Shown here in pieces: positions 1 to 11,724 of a DNA stretch of 64,000 bases (its first letter is position 1; every line of letters starts with the position of its first letter). Both the position numbers and the translations under genes were made by a program. Where the stretch lies: assembly GCF_004342665.1 (NCBI RefSeq), contig NZ_SMBY01000005.1, positions 176,449 through 240,448 of the forward strand, in the 5' to 3' direction. Origin of the DNA: Samsonia erythrinae (GTDB lineage Bacteria > Pseudomonadota > Gammaproteobacteria > Enterobacterales > Enterobacteriaceae). Under the pieces are notes generated by a model. That model did not search any database. It saw only the letters and a list, made by a program, of their open reading frames with translations, and had not been told where the DNA came from.

Positions 1-735
1 ACGTTGCCCAAAACACACATTGCGGTGATGGGCATGGAGCGTATCGCCCCTACGTTTGAAGAAGTGGATGTCCTGATCACCATGCTGGCACGTAGCGCGG
101 TCGGGGCGCGTTTAACCGGTTATAACACCTGGCTCACCGGACCGCGTGAGGCCGGACATGTCGATGGCCCGCAGGCGTTCCATCTGGTCATTGTCGACAA
201 TGGTCGCTCACAGATACTCGGTTCCGAATTCAGCGACATCCTGCGCTGCATTCGCTGTGGCGCCTGCATCAATACCTGCCCGGCGTATCGTCACATAGGC
301 GGGCACGGTTACGGCTCCATCTATCCCGGCCCGATTGGCGCCGTCATTTCGCCACTATTGGGCGGCTATCGGGACTTCAAGGAGCTCCCCTATGCGTGCT
401 CGCTGTGTACCGCCTGCGACACCGTCTGCCCGGTGCGTATTCCACTTTCGACGCTGATTCTCAAGCATCGTCGTGTCATGGCAGAGAGCGGGATAACGCC
501 AAAAACAGAACAACGCATAACGAAAATGTTTTCCTACGTAAATAGCCATCCGACGCTATGGAAGGTCGGTATGATCGCGGGTGCCCGCGCAGCCAGCATG
601 CTAATCAAAAAAGGCAAAATGCCGATTGAAATTGGCGCGATCGGCGAATGGACCGAAGCACGCGACTTACCGGATGCCGATGGCGAAAGTTTCCGCAGCT
701 GGTTTAAGAAACATCAGGCAAGAGGGAATAAATAA
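1..735 (+). CDS. lutB: LutB, L-lactate utilisation iron-sulfur protein (3' part)
   Basis: The reading frame is open from the first base, so this is the C-terminal 244 residues of a protein whose family is about 475 residues long. Two ferredoxin-type cysteine clusters are visible, [12 protein letters not shown] and [12 protein letters not shown], each expected to hold a [4Fe-4S] cluster together. LutB works with LutA and LutC in the cytoplasmic oxidation of L-lactate to pyruvate. It ends in TAATG, overlapping the lutC start by one base, so the two are translationally coupled. The missing N-terminal half should lie to the left of the window. Family assignment is firm; the physiological substrate is inferred from the family. 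Confidence 0.92.
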   Translation, partial: TLPKTHIAVMGMERIAPTFEEVDVLITMLARSAVGARLTGYNTWLTGPREAGHVDGPQAFHLVIVDNGRSQILGSEFSDILRCIRCGACINTCPAYRHIGGHGYGSIYPGPIGAVISPLLGGYRDFKELPYACSLCTACDTVCPVRIPLSTLILKHRRVMAESGITPKTEQRITKMFSYVNSHPTLWKVGMIAGARAASMLIKKGKMPIEIGAIGEWTEARDLPDADGESFRSWFKKHQARGNK

Positions 736-1433
736 TGGAAAACCGAGATAACTTTCTGGCCGACATCGCCCGTCAGCTTGGTCGCAAGGTTCGTCACATC
801 CCCGACCCTTTGCCAACACCCGCTAATAATTATGCCAGCACGCGGCTGACGGAACTGACCCTTCAGCAACGTTGCGACGCATTTACCGATGTCGCCGCCA
901 ACGTCATGCTGGCGCACTGCGAGATCGTCAGCGAAGCTGACGCCGCACAGGCCGCTTATCGCCTGTGCGACAAATATGGCCATGCGCCGGTGATCGTCAG
1001 CGACGATCGACGTCTGGTTGAATTGGGGATCACTGAATGCTTACAGCGCGAATGCCAGGCGACGGTTTGGGATCCGCGTCTTGGTGAAGAGAACATCCGG
1101 CTGGCGGAACAGGCCAAAGTCGGCGTGGTCTATGCGGAGCATGGGTTAACCGAATCTGGTGGCGTGGTGCTCTTTTCCGCACCGGAACGCGGCAGATCCG
1201 TCAGCCTGCTGCCGGAATCCTCAATTTTTGTAATACGCAAAAGCACGCTGTTACCGCGCGTCGCCCAATTGGCTCAGCGCCTCCATCAGATGGCGCAAAA
1301 CGGTGAGCGAATGCCGTCTTGCATCAATATCATTGGCGGCCCCAGCTCCACCGCCGATATTGAGCTCATCAAAGTTGTCGGCGTCCACGGCCCGATTCAC
1401 GCAGCCTACCTTATCATTGAAGACTGCGAATAG
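735..1433 (+). CDS. lutC: LutC, L-lactate utilisation protein (LUD domain)
   Basis: This 232-residue LUD-domain protein (YkgG/LutC family) is the third component of the LutABC L-lactate oxidation system. The glycine-rich segment GLTESGGVVLF and the C-terminal IIGGPSSTADIE are typical of the family, in which they form the substrate or ligand pocket. Length is normal for LutC. Its ATG overlaps the last base of the lutB stop, and a strong hairpin follows 24 bases after its own stop, so it is the last gene of the operon. The symbol follows the family and the lutB neighbour. Confidence 0.9.
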   Translation: MENRDNFLADIARQLGRKVRHIPDPLPTPANNYASTRLTELTLQQRCDAFTDVAANVMLAHCEIVSEADAAQAAYRLCDKYGHAPVIVSDDRRLVELGITECLQRECQATVWDPRLGEENIRLAEQAKVGVVYAEHGLTESGGVVLFSAPERGRSVSLLPESSIFVIRKSTLLPRVAQLAQRLHQMAQNGERMPSCINIIGGPSSTADIELIKVVGVHGPIHAAYLIIEDCE

Positions 1434-1456
1434 CCGTTGCCTGTGTGGATAAAAGT

Positions 1457-1493
1457 AAAAGGCCGGAGCGCGCTGCATGCGCCCCGGCCTTTA
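1457..1493. terminator. Bidirectional terminator between lutC and katG
   Basis: A GC-rich hairpin (AAAGGCCGGAGCGCG, loop CTGCAT, GCGCCCCGGCCTTT; one bulge) lies between two convergent genes. On the plus strand the stem is followed by TTT; on the minus strand by TTTTACTTTT. It therefore probably ends lutC transcripts and also katG transcripts. Confidence 0.75.
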
Positions 1494-1595
1494 TGTATCA
1501 ATCACGTCATTGTGTTATCAGACGTTACCCCACAACAGCGCACCGTTGCGGGCGCGTCCCCTCGCGGCAACGATCCTGCAAGGAAGGCTTACGTC

Positions 1596-3782
<2,187 letters not shown>

Positions 3783-4034
3783 CTATATTGCATTGCCTTA
3801 ATTGCTGTGCAAGAAGGTGTGCCAGCTCTCCGAGAGCGTGGCCTGACGGCAACGCTATCCTCAAACTATTCCCTCTCTGTTAGGCAAAATAGTGACAGAG
3901 TGTCCCTATGATTTATAATTGTATCGGCTAACTTCTGCGATAGATTAAGCTGATTAAAGATGGCTAAAATACATGCGTTACCTATCATCATCTACCTTGA
4001 TTACAGTATCGCAATTCACTTTGAGATAAGAACG

Positions 4035-4349
4035 TTATGAAGACAGCTTCATCAGAATCAAACCGCTAACGATAAGCAGTGCAGCAATGATTCTCGTCGC
4101 ACTGGCTGGCTCATGGAGGAAGAGCAATCCGACAATAAACGCCCCCACCGCGCCAATCCCCGTCCAGATGGTGTAGGCCGTTCCCAGCGGGAGAGACTTC
4201 ATCGCCATTGAGAGCAACACAAAGCTGACAATCATAGCGATGCACGTCACCACTGACGCGCCCACTTTCGTGAACCCATCAGACAGCTTCATACTATAAG
4301 ACCAGATAATTTCAAACAGACCGGCAAGCACTAATAGAAACCAGGCCAT
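4035..4349 (-). CDS. gdx: Guanidinium exporter Gdx (SugE), SMR family
   Basis: A 104-residue small multidrug resistance protein with four predicted membrane helices. The conserved membrane glutamate is at E13 (LAGLFEIIW), and the GTAYTIWTGIGAVGA motif of the Gdx subgroup is present. Gdx exports guanidinium in exchange for protons as an antiparallel dimer in the inner membrane. I chose the ATG preceded by AGGAGAACAGGAT rather than a GTG six codons upstream, because the ribosome site would lie inside the longer reading frame. The guanidine-II riboswitch directly upstream supports the guanidinium exporter role over the older multidrug (SugE) label. Confidence 0.93.
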   Translation of the reverse strand: MAWFLLVLAGLFEIIWSYSMKLSDGFTKVGASVVTCIAMIVSFVLLSMAMKSLPLGTAYTIWTGIGAVGAFIVGLLFLHEPASATRIIAALLIVSGLILMKLSS

Positions 4350-4376
4350 ATCCTGTTCTCCTTTCACATCGAATAT

Positions 4377-4421
4377 GGGTCGTCCCGTTAGTCCTTTTCA
4401 CGACAAAGGTCGTCCCTTGTC
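4377..4421 (-). promoter_or_regulatory. Guanidine-II (mini-ykkC) riboswitch
   Basis: Read on the minus strand, two hairpins each carry an ACGA loop. The first (4421-4402) is GACAAGGG-ACGA-CCTTTGTC, an eight-base stem. The second (4386-4377) is GGG-ACGA-CCC. A 15-base linker separates them, and the gdx ribosome site AAGGAGA follows closely. Paired stem-loops with ACGR loops are the defining feature of the guanidine-II riboswitch, which turns on translation of guanidine exporters. Here the second stem lies just before the Shine-Dalgarno region of gdx. Confidence 0.9.
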
Positions 4422-4612
4422 AGGATGGTGATGCGCAAAACGTCACCATATCGTTGCCCCGCCAGAGAGTAAAGTCTTTGCACAAACGGCCTGAGGTCGT
4501 AATGCGGCATAAAAATGAACGGCAACAGCGGCCTATTTTGCTTACGCCACCACTTTATTCGACAAATCAGGCTAAACATTCAACACTTGAAAGTGGATGA
4601 TAAACAAAGCGC

Positions 4613-4641
4613 TTGCCAGCGACGCCGGAGCCGTCCATAAT
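4613..4641 (+). promoter_or_regulatory. Candidate promoter for tRNA-Val
   Basis: TTGCCA at 4613-4618 and CATAAT at 4636-4641 are separated by 17 bases and followed by a GC-rich discriminator (AGCGCCC), as in stringently controlled stable-RNA promoters. Transcription would start near 4649, giving a 5' leader of about 68 bases that begins with a small hairpin (ATTCCA/TGGAAT). Confidence 0.55.
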
Positions 4642-4716
4642 AGCGCCCATTCCAGATAATGGAATAAAGAAAGACATTCTAATCATAATGTTACCGATTG
4701 AAATGTCATCTTCTGT

Positions 4717-4793
4717 ACGACCGTAGCTCAGTTGGTTAGAGCACCACCTTGACATGGTGGGGGTCGGTGGTTCGAGTCCACTCGGTCGTACCA
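4717..4793 (+). tRNA. tRNA-Val (anticodon GAC)
   Basis: A complete cloverleaf of 77 bases including an encoded CCA. The acceptor stem is ACGACCG/CGGTCGT, the D arm is GCTCAGTTGGTTAGAGC, and the anticodon stem CCACC/GGTGG carries the loop TTGACAT with anticodon GAC. The variable loop is GGGTC and the T loop TTCGAGT. GAC reads valine codons GUC and GUU. The gene stands alone rather than in a tandem array. Confidence 0.97.
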
Positions 4794-4824
4794 ATTTCCT
4801 GTTTTATGGCATTATCCCGTCATT

Positions 4825-4850
4825 AAAAGAAGAAATGACTTTTCTTCTCT
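4825..4850 (+). terminator. Possible AT-rich terminator after tRNA-Val
   Basis: AGAAGAAA (4828-4835) pairs with TTTCTTCT (4841-4848) around a TGACT loop, with A residues before and T residues after. The stem has few G-C pairs, so this is only a candidate end for the tRNA transcript. Confidence 0.3.
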
Positions 4851-5051
4851 TCCTGTGAATTTATTGATTTCCCTGTTGGATCCGGCAGCGTTGTATGCGT
4901 CCAATGTCTATTGTCTATATAGATAAGTGTGATGACAGATTCCGACCGTTGCGCGATTTCGCGGAGAGCCAGCGGCGCGCGTTGAGCCGCCACGCTTCCC
5001 CGCGTGTTCCAACGCGACGCGCAGGAACACACTGACAGAATAAAACCCTAT

Positions 5052-5711
5052 TCACAATGACGTCTTCAATGACCGGGACGACAGGCCGTAGGTTTCCAGA
5101 TAGAGCACGGTGGCGGCAACGCGTGAACGCACGTTCAGTTTACGCAGCATGTTGCGGATATGCACTTTGACCGTTTCTTCAGAAATATACAGTACCGCGG
5201 CGATCTGCTTGTTCGACAGACCCGCCGCCACTTCCTGAAGCACATCCAGTTCACGCTCCGTCAACGCGGCGAATGGCGACGGCGTATCCTGAATGGCAAT
5301 ACGGTGGTGCAACACCTCCCGCACTTGCTCGCTGAAAGCCGAGTCGCTGCGAATCGCATCCAATAACAGCTCCGGGGCGCTGTCTTTAAGCAGGTAACCG
5401 TCAGCCCCCGCATCCATCAACGTATAAATGTCACAGGGCGCATCGGAGACCGTCAGCACAATCACGCGGGCGCTAATCCCGTCGCGCCGCAGTGCGTGAA
5501 GCGTATCCAGACCGCTCAATCCCTTCATATTGAGATCGAGCAAAATAATATCGGGAGAATCCCTGTTCGCGAGACTCAACGCCTCCATGCCGTTACTGGC
5601 TTCCCCTATCACGTCAAAGGTGGCGTCAGTGGCGAGCAACTGACGAATTCCCCGACGCATAAGCGGATGATCGTCGACGATCAACACGCGATAAGATAGT
5701 TTTTCTGACAT
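5052..5711 (-). CDS. narP: Nitrate/nitrite response regulator NarP
   Basis: A 219-residue NarL/FixJ-family response regulator. The receiver domain (about 1-125) has the acidic pair DD at 13-14 and the phospho-acceptor D59 (ILLDLNMKG). A LuxR-type helix-turn-helix domain fills about 150-215 (LTERELDVLQEVAAGLSNKQ). Sequence is closest to NarP of enterobacteria, which activates nap and nrf in response to nitrate or nitrite. The ATG after GGGGCAGGAC was chosen over an in-frame TTG four codons upstream. It lies 68 bases downstream of narQ on the same strand, so sensor and regulator probably form one transcript. In E. coli these two genes are unlinked. Confidence 0.92.
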   Translation of the reverse strand: MSEKLSYRVLIVDDHPLMRRGIRQLLATDATFDVIGEASNGMEALSLANRDSPDIILLDLNMKGLSGLDTLHALRRDGISARVIVLTVSDAPCDIYTLMDAGADGYLLKDSAPELLLDAIRSDSAFSEQVREVLHHRIAIQDTPSPFAALTERELDVLQEVAAGLSNKQIAAVLYISEETVKVHIRNMLRKLNVRSRVAATVLYLETYGLSSRSLKTSL

Positions 5712-5779
5712 GTCCTGCCCCAATGTAATATGGATCTTATTATTTTTATTTATGGTTTATCCCCGATCTGCTTCAAGCC

Positions 5780-7519
5780 TCACGGGTATCGCTCGAATGA
5801 TTCAGGGTAAAGCGTGTTGGTATTGTCGCGTTCACGCGCTGCCGTCTGCGCCGCAAAACGGACGCTAACCTGCGTCCCGCCTTCGGGGTGGCGACGAATA
5901 GACAACTTTCCGCCTAACCGTTCGGCGCGCTCCTGCATAATGTTTAAACCATAGTGCCCCGCCGGCTCCTCCTGATTCATAATGCCGCAGCCATCATCGC
6001 GGATTGCAACACAATGACTGCCATCAGGCTGTGTACGGCAGTTGACGCTAATCGTCGTCGCCTGCGCGTGTTTAATGGCGTTCAGCACCGCCTCACGAAT
6101 GATTTGCAGCAAATGAACCTGCTGTGGCGCATCCAACGCCTGCGTAGGGATCCGGCAATCTACCGTGATGTTCGCCGGGGTCTGCGCGCGCAGCGGTTCA
6201 ATCATTTCCTGCATTGCCGCTGGCAAATCGGCCTGTTGCAACGTCAACCGGAACGTGCTCAACAGCTCGCGCAGTTGACGATAAGCATCGCTTAATGCCT
6301 GCTCAAAATCTGTGACGATCTGCCGGGCCTGGGCATTTTCTTGCGCTACCGCGCGCTTTAACAACGCCATCTGGATATTCAGATAAGAAAGCACCTGAGC
6401 CAATGAATCATGCAGCTCACGCGCGATGGTAGCGCGCTCTTCCATCAACAGCAGTTGCTGATAATGTTTCTGGGCCTGATTAAAATACAGGCCGCGACCC
6501 AGCATATTCGCCACGCTTTCCATCAGTTGCGCCGACGGTTGTTGCGTTGACGCCTGCCAGCACAACTGACCAAACTCCACTTCTTGCAAACGGATGGGCA
6601 ACGCCTGCCATGCGATATGTTCGTCCGGCTGTCCTTCGCATAACCGCCAGTTTTCCCCTACCCGCATTTCCAGACAGCCAACCGTTTCATAGCGGTGAAC
6701 GATCTGGAGAATCCGCTGGAAACAGTGTCTATCAATCGTGCTGACATTCATCGCCTGCGAACAGTTATACAGTACCTTCAGCATGCGGTTCGCTTCCTGC
6801 AAGCGCAGCGTTTTCTGCCGTACCTTGTCTTCCAGAGAACGATAAAGCTTTTGCAATTCGTCAGTCATGCTACTGAACGTTTGCGCCAGTAATCCCAATT
6901 CGTTAGGCAGATTGACATCCAGCCGCGCGTGAGTGAAACGCCCTTTCTCGATCGATGCGCAGGCCGCCATCAGTTTATTCAACGGAACGACCACCTGACG
7001 ACGAATGCGGCGCAGCGTAAAGAAGATCAGTATATAGATAGTGATCGACCCTATTATTGATGTCGCAACAACTATCATCATTTTGCGCTCGGAATAATGT
7101 TGCAACGCCAGAACAAAGAGATCGATCTGCGTGACATAGTGGACAATATTGTCCTGATACCACACTTGATCCCCGGCATTCAGGCGCTCATCCATCGTTT
7201 TCCAGCTCTGTAACAACGCGGCATAGCGCTCACGAACGTCCTGCGGCACATACCACCGTTCCAGCAGATGAAAAACCGGCGAATCCAGCGTTTGCGCATA
7301 GAGACGCCGGTGCTGCGCTAATTCCGCACGCTGCCCCTGTAGGTCATACCCCATACGATAGCTTTGCATCCGCATGGAGCCGGCCACGTTGATCGCTTCC
7401 GCATCGCGTAACCCACTGGCTAATGTTAACAGCGCAATGCCCGTCGTGAGGAACGAGAGCAACGCAATATAAAAAAAAGCACGAGCAAGACTGGTTGAGA
7501 CAGGGCGTTTGACCATCAC
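5780..7519 (-). CDS. narQ: Nitrate/nitrite sensor histidine kinase NarQ
   Basis: A 579-residue inner-membrane sensor kinase. It has an N-terminal helix, then the periplasmic nitrate-binding P-box around residues 38-60 (DAEAINVAGSMRMQSYR). A second membrane helix spans about 147-168, followed by a HAMP linker. The dimerisation box carries the phosphorylated histidine H370 (ERATIARELHDSLAQVLSYL). The C-terminal ATPase domain ends with the GHYGLNIMQERAERLGG box. The start GTG-ATG aligns with the N-terminus of E. coli NarQ (MIVKRPVS). It probably forms a two-component pair with the downstream narP. It is divergent from the nap operon that the pair would control. Confidence 0.93.
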   Translation of the reverse strand: MMVKRPVSTSLARAFFYIALLSFLTTGIALLTLASGLRDAEAINVAGSMRMQSYRMGYDLQGQRAELAQHRRLYAQTLDSPVFHLLERWYVPQDVRERYAALLQSWKTMDERLNAGDQVWYQDNIVHYVTQIDLFVLALQHYSERKMMIVVATSIIGSITIYILIFFTLRRIRRQVVVPLNKLMAACASIEKGRFTHARLDVNLPNELGLLAQTFSSMTDELQKLYRSLEDKVRQKTLRLQEANRMLKVLYNCSQAMNVSTIDRHCFQRILQIVHRYETVGCLEMRVGENWRLCEGQPDEHIAWQALPIRLQEVEFGQLCWQASTQQPSAQLMESVANMLGRGLYFNQAQKHYQQLLLMEERATIARELHDSLAQVLSYLNIQMALLKRAVAQENAQARQIVTDFEQALSDAYRQLRELLSTFRLTLQQADLPAAMQEMIEPLRAQTPANITVDCRIPTQALDAPQQVHLLQIIREAVLNAIKHAQATTISVNCRTQPDGSHCVAIRDDGCGIMNQEEPAGHYGLNIMQERAERLGGKLSIRRHPEGGTQVSVRFAAQTAARERDNTNTLYPESFERYP

Positions 7520-7644
7520 GACGAATAACCCTCTTTGACGTCATACGGGTAAGTGGGATTTCTGCGCCACTATCACTATCGCGACGCGTCCGGGCAAGCC
7601 GGTAGGCCTGCAATCCTGCATAAGCTTGATCCTACACCATCATT

Positions 7645-7660
7645 TACCCCTAAAGAGTGA
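7645..7660 (+). promoter_or_regulatory. Candidate NarP 7-2-7 binding site upstream of napF
   Basis: TACCCCT-AA-AGAGTGA matches the inverted heptamer arrangement (TACYYMT-N2-AKRRGTA) bound by NarP: a perfect left heptamer and five of seven on the right. It lies in the narQ-napF divergent region about 45 bases before the likely napF transcription start (TGTAAT at 7688-7693 as the -10 element). The spacing agrees with the known activator position at nap. A TTGAT half-site for FNR occurs at 7626-7630, without a properly spaced partner. Confidence 0.5.
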
Positions 7661-7733
7661 TTATCGAATACACCCCGGGAGGAATAGTGTAATCCCTATA
7701 AAAAAAGCGTGTTTTTATTGAGTATTTCACCCG

Positions 7734-8279
7734 ATGCCGGAGCAACACACTGCCGTAACCAACCTCTCTCGTCGTTCCCTGCTGACCGCGGGTCGGCTGC
7801 GTGGCGACAATACGCTACGTCCACCGTGGAGCGGCACGGAAAGTTATTTCCTGGAGAAATGTTCACGTTGCGACGCCTGCGTCAATGCCTGCGAAACCGG
7901 AATTATCCAGCGTGGTTCGGGAGGATTTCCCTTCGTTAACTTTCAGCATGGCGAATGCACGTTTTGCTACAGCTGCGCCAGCGCCTGCCCGCAGGCGCTA
8001 TTTGCCGATCGCCATACCGTACCGTGGACGTACCGCCTGACGATACAGGATACCTGTTTAGCACAGCATCAGGTGGAATGTCGCAGCTGTCAGGACAGCT
8101 GTGAAGCCGATGCCATCCGGTTTCGACCCACTGCGGGACGCGTTGCCGCGCCCGCGATCGATACCGCTGCCTGCACCACCTGTGGGGCATGCATCGCCGG
8201 GTGTCCCGTTGAGGCGATGACGATGAAAAAAATCACGGCGGCACATCCCCCTCTTCCAGCACGACAGGAAAGCCAATGA
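7734..8279 (+). CDS. napF: Ferredoxin-type protein NapF
   Basis: A 181-residue cytoplasmic iron-sulfur protein with four cysteine clusters: CSRCDACVNACE, CTFCYSCASACP, CRSCQDSCE and CTTCGACIAGCP. NapF interacts with NapA and is thought to help its maturation in the cytoplasm before export. The N-terminus is about ten residues longer than in E. coli. The ATG at 7734 has only a weak ribosome site, so the exact start is somewhat uncertain. It is the first gene of napFDAGHBC and overlaps napD by four bases (ATGA). Confidence 0.93.
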   Translation: MPEQHTAVTNLSRRSLLTAGRLRGDNTLRPPWSGTESYFLEKCSRCDACVNACETGIIQRGSGGFPFVNFQHGECTFCYSCASACPQALFADRHTVPWTYRLTIQDTCLAQHQVECRSCQDSCEADAIRFRPTAGRVAAPAIDTAACTTCGACIAGCPVEAMTMKKITAAHPPLPARQESQ

Positions 8280-8545
8280 GCACAGTTTGGCATGTTTGCA
8301 GTTTAGTCGTTCACGTGAACACGGAGCGCATGGCGGCCATAACCGAAACGTTCGCGGCGCTGCCCGGCGTGGAGGTTGCCGCCAGCGACAGTAATACCGG
8401 GAAAATGGCCGTGGTGCTGGAGTCAGATTCAGAAGACGCGCTGTTAAAACAAATAGCGTCAATACGCGAGCTTGCAGGCGTACTGGCGGTTTCGCTGGTT
8501 TATCACCAGCTTGATGACCAATCTCAGGGTGAGGAAATACCATGA
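8276..8545 (+). CDS. napD: Nitrate reductase assembly chaperone NapD
   Basis: An 89-residue NapD-family protein. The family binds the twin-arginine signal peptide of NapA in the cytoplasm and holds back export until the molybdenum cofactor is inserted. The conserved start [14 protein letters not shown] and the GVEVAASD segment match the family. It overlaps both neighbours by four bases (ATGA), showing translational coupling with napF and napA. Confidence 0.93.
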   Translation: MSTVWHVCSLVVHVNTERMAAITETFAALPGVEVAASDSNTGKMAVVLESDSEDALLKQIASIRELAGVLAVSLVYHQLDDQSQGEEIP

Positions 8546-11028
8546 AACTCAGTCGACGACACTTTATGAAGGCTAACGCTGTCGCAGCGGCAGCCGCGGT
8601 CGCAGGCATTACCATACCGACCGCCGTTCGCGCCGTAGTCGGCCAGCAAGAGGCCATCCACTGGGATAAAGCCCCCTGTCGCTTCTGTGGCGTGGGATGC
8701 GGTGTGCTGGTGGGAACACAGAACGGTCGCATCGTTGCCAGTCAGGGCGATCCTGACGCACCGGTGAACCGGGGATTAAACTGCATCAAAGGCTATTTTC
8801 TGCCAAAGATCATGTACGGACAGGATCGACTGACTCAGCCTTTACTGCGTATGCGCAATGGCCAATTCGACAAGGAAGGCGAACTGACCCCGATTTCCTG
8901 GGATAAAGCTTTCGACGTGATGGCGGAGAAATTCAAGGCCGCGCTGAAAGAGAAAGGCCCGACGGCAGTCGGGATGTTCGGCTCCGGGCAATGGACGGTA
9001 TGGGAAGGTTATGCCGCCGCCAAATTGTTCAAAGCGGGCTTTCGCTCCAACAATATCGACCCGAACGCGCGCCACTGTATGGCCTCTGCGGTCGTGGGCT
9101 TCATGCGTACCTTCGGTATGGATGAACCCATGGGCTGTTACGACGACATAGAGCAGACCGATGCCTTCGTCCTGTGGGGCTCCAACATGGCGGAAATGCA
9201 CCCAATCCTCTGGTCGCGCATTACCGATCGCCGTCTGTCGGACAGCAACGTCACGGTCGCCGTGCTATCCACCTATCAGCACCGCAGCTTTGAGCTGGCA
9301 GACAACGGCATGGTCTTTACGCCGCAAACCGATCTGGCCATCCTCAATTATATCGCCAACTACATTATTCAAAATAACGCCGTCAATGAAGCATTCCTGA
9401 AGCGTCATGTGAACCTGCGCAAAGGCGTGACCGACATCGGGTATGGCCTACGTCCGACACACCCGTTGGAAAAAGCGGCGAAAAACCCCGGTTCCGACGC
9501 GTCTGAACCCATGAGTTTTGAAGACTATAAAGCCTTTGTTGCGGAATATACGCTGGAAAAAACGGTCGAAATCAGCGGCGTGCCGGCGGATCAGTTAGAA
9601 GCGCTGGCGAAGCTCTACGCCGACCCGAAGAAAAAAGTCATTTCTTATTGGACGATGGGCTTTAACCAGCACACCCGCGGCGTCTGGGCAAACAATCTGG
9701 TTTATAACATCCATCTGCTGACGGGCAAAATTTCTCAACCGGGCTGCGGGCCGTTCTCGTTAACCGGTCAGCCTTCTGCCTGCGGTACCGCGCGTGAAGT
9801 CGGTACTTTCGCCCACCGTCTGCCCGCGGATATGGTGGTGACCAATGAAAAACACCGCGCGATAGCGGAAAAACGCTGGCAGTTACCGGCAGGCACCATC
9901 CCTGAAAAAATCGGTCTGCACGCCATAGCGCAAGATCGAGCGTTGAAGGACGGCACGCTGAATGCCTATTGGGTGATGTGTAACAATAATATGCAGGCCG
10001 GTCCGAACATCAATCAGGAACGTATGCCCGGCTGGCGCGATCCGCGTAACTTCATCGTTGTTTCCGATCCCTACCCGACCGTTAGCGCGCTGGCCGCCGA
10101 TCTGATCTTGCCGACCGCGATGTGGGTGGAAAAAGAGGGCGCCTACGGTAATGCCGAGCGCAGAACGCAGTTCTGGCGTCAACAGGTGAAAGCGCCGGGC
10201 GAAGCAAAATCGGATCTGTGGCAACTCGTGAGCTTTGCCAAGCGCTTCACCGTCGAGGACGTGTGGCCGGAAGAGTTATTGGCGCAGAAACCGGCCTACC
10301 GCGGTAAGACGCTCTACGACGTACTGTTCGCTAATGATGTCACCACGCGTTTCCCGCTCAGCGAATTAGCGGAAAATCAGTTGAACGATGAATCCCGTGA
10401 ATTCGGTTTTTACTTGCAGAAAGGCCTGTTTGAAGAGTACGCCGAGTTCGGCCGCGGCCACGGCCACGATTTAGCGCCGTTTGACTATTACCATCAGGTG
10501 CGTGGACTACGCTGGCCGGTCGTTGGCGGCAAGGAAACGCAGTGGCGTTACAGCGAAGGGCACGATCCTTACGTAAAAGCGGGTGAAGCCTACCGTTTTT
10601 ACGGCAAACCCGATGGTAAGGCGGTGATTTTCGCGCTGCCTTATGAACCCGCCGCAGAAGCGCCGGACGACGAGTACGATCTCTGGTTCTCCACCGGTCG
10701 CGTGCTGGAACACTGGCACACCGGCAGCATGACGCGCCGTGTACCAGAGCTGCATCGCGCCTTCCCCGAGGCTGTGCTGTTCATTCACCCGCTGGATGCC
10801 AAAGCGCGCAATTTGCGACGCGGTGAGAAAGTACGCATCATTTCGCGCCGTGGTGAAATCGTCTCCGTGGTTGAGACGCGTGGCCGCAATAAACCGCCGC
10901 GGGGACTGGTGTATATGCCGTTCTTCGACGCCGCGCAGATGACCAACGTCCTGACGCTGGATGCGACCGACCCGCTGTCGAAAGAAACGGATTTTAAGAA
11001 ATGTGCCGTCAAGCTGGCGAAGGTATAA
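8542..11028 (+). CDS. napA: Periplasmic nitrate reductase catalytic subunit NapA
   Basis: An 828-residue molybdoenzyme that reduces nitrate to nitrite in the periplasm. A twin-arginine signal (LSRRHFMK followed by an alanine-rich stretch) spans residues 1-31. The [4Fe-4S] cluster ligands are C46, C49, C53 and C81. The molybdenum-ligating cysteine is C179 (ARHCMASA). The remainder matches the bis-MGD oxidoreductase fold, and the length equals that of E. coli NapA (828). The start overlaps the napD stop. Electrons arrive from quinol through NapC and NapB, or through NapGH. Confidence 0.97.
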   Translation: MKLSRRHFMKANAVAAAAAVAGITIPTAVRAVVGQQEAIHWDKAPCRFCGVGCGVLVGTQNGRIVASQGDPDAPVNRGLNCIKGYFLPKIMYGQDRLTQPLLRMRNGQFDKEGELTPISWDKAFDVMAEKFKAALKEKGPTAVGMFGSGQWTVWEGYAAAKLFKAGFRSNNIDPNARHCMASAVVGFMRTFGMDEPMGCYDDIEQTDAFVLWGSNMAEMHPILWSRITDRRLSDSNVTVAVLSTYQHRSFELADNGMVFTPQTDLAILNYIANYIIQNNAVNEAFLKRHVNLRKGVTDIGYGLRPTHPLEKAAKNPGSDASEPMSFEDYKAFVAEYTLEKTVEISGVPADQLEALAKLYADPKKKVISYWTMGFNQHTRGVWANNLVYNIHLLTGKISQPGCGPFSLTGQPSACGTAREVGTFAHRLPADMVVTNEKHRAIAEKRWQLPAGTIPEKIGLHAIAQDRALKDGTLNAYWVMCNNNMQAGPNINQERMPGWRDPRNFIVVSDPYPTVSALAADLILPTAMWVEKEGAYGNAERRTQFWRQQVKAPGEAKSDLWQLVSFAKRFTVEDVWPEELLAQKPAYRGKTLYDVLFANDVTTRFPLSELAENQLNDESREFGFYLQKGLFEEYAEFGRGHGHDLAPFDYYHQVRGLRWPVVGGKETQWRYSEGHDPYVKAGEAYRFYGKPDGKAVIFALPYEPAAEAPDDEYDLWFSTGRVLEHWHTGSMTRRVPELHRAFPEAVLFIHPLDAKARNLRRGEKVRIISRRGEIVSVVETRGRNKPPRGLVYMPFFDAAQMTNVLTLDATDPLSKETDFKKCAVKLAKV

Positions 11029-11031
11029 CGC

Positions 11032-11724
11032 ATGGCGCGCCCGGAAAATACGCCTCCTGCTCGCCGCCGCTTTCTGCGTGACGCCGTCCGCGCCGTGGCG
11101 GGGTTATCCGCCGCGGTCACGATACTCGGCATGCAGCAGCGGCGGGCTCAGGCTGACGCGGTCCGGCTACGTCCGCCGGGCGCGCTGTCGGAGGCGGCGT
11201 TTTCCGGTGCCTGCATACGTTGTGGCCAATGTGTTCAGGCCTGCACGTATGACACGCTGAAGCTGGCGACGCTGGTTTCCGGTCCCGCAGCCGGCAGTCC
11301 TTACTTCGTCGCGCGCGATATTCCGTGCGAAATGTGCGAGGACATTCCCTGCATCGCCGCCTGCCCCAGCGGCGCCTTACAGTCGCTGGAAGCGATTGAC
11401 GACGCCCGTATGGGATTAGCCGTGTTGCTCGACCAGGAGAACTGCCTGAGCTATCAGGGGCTACGCTGCGATGTCTGCTATCGCGTCTGTCCGCTCATCG
11501 ATAGCGCCATCACACTGGAGCCAGAACGCAATCCCCGAACCGGAAAACACGCCCGTTTTTTGCCGACGGTACATAGCGATGCCTGTACCGGCTGCGGAAA
11601 ATGTGAAAAAGCCTGCGTGCTGGAACAGGCCGCGATCAAAGTTTTGCCGCGCACACTGGCAAAAGGCGAACTCGGGCACCACTACCGTTTCAATTGGCTG
11701 GAGGCGCGCGATGGCAAATCGTAA
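11032..11724 (+). CDS. napG: Ferredoxin-type protein NapG
   Basis: A 230-residue MauM/NapG-family protein with a twin-arginine signal ([16 protein letters not shown]) at about 9-25. Four cysteine clusters follow: [35 protein letters not shown] and [12 protein letters not shown]. NapG faces the periplasm and with membrane-bound NapH forms a second quinol-oxidising route to NapA. It starts four bases after the napA stop and its end overlaps napH by 14 bases. Confidence 0.94.
   Translation: MARPENTPPARRRFLRDAVRAVAGLSAAVTILGMQQRRAQADAVRLRPPGALSEAAFSGACIRCGQCVQACTYDTLKLATLVSGPAAGSPYFVARDIPCEMCEDIPCIAACPSGALQSLEAIDDARMGLAVLLDQENCLSYQGLRCDVCYRVCPLIDSAITLEPERNPRTGKHARFLPTVHSDACTGCGKCEKACVLEQAAIKVLPRTLAKGELGHHYRFNWLEARDGKS

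Noticed and set aside
4388..4579. 63-codon minus-strand frame overlapping the riboswitch
   Set aside because: It covers the guanidine-II aptamer and has no homology that I recognise; the aptamer explains the conservation better.
7626..7643. TTGAT...ATCAT pair before napF as an FNR site
   Set aside because: The half-sites are eight bases apart instead of four; kept only as a half-site remark.
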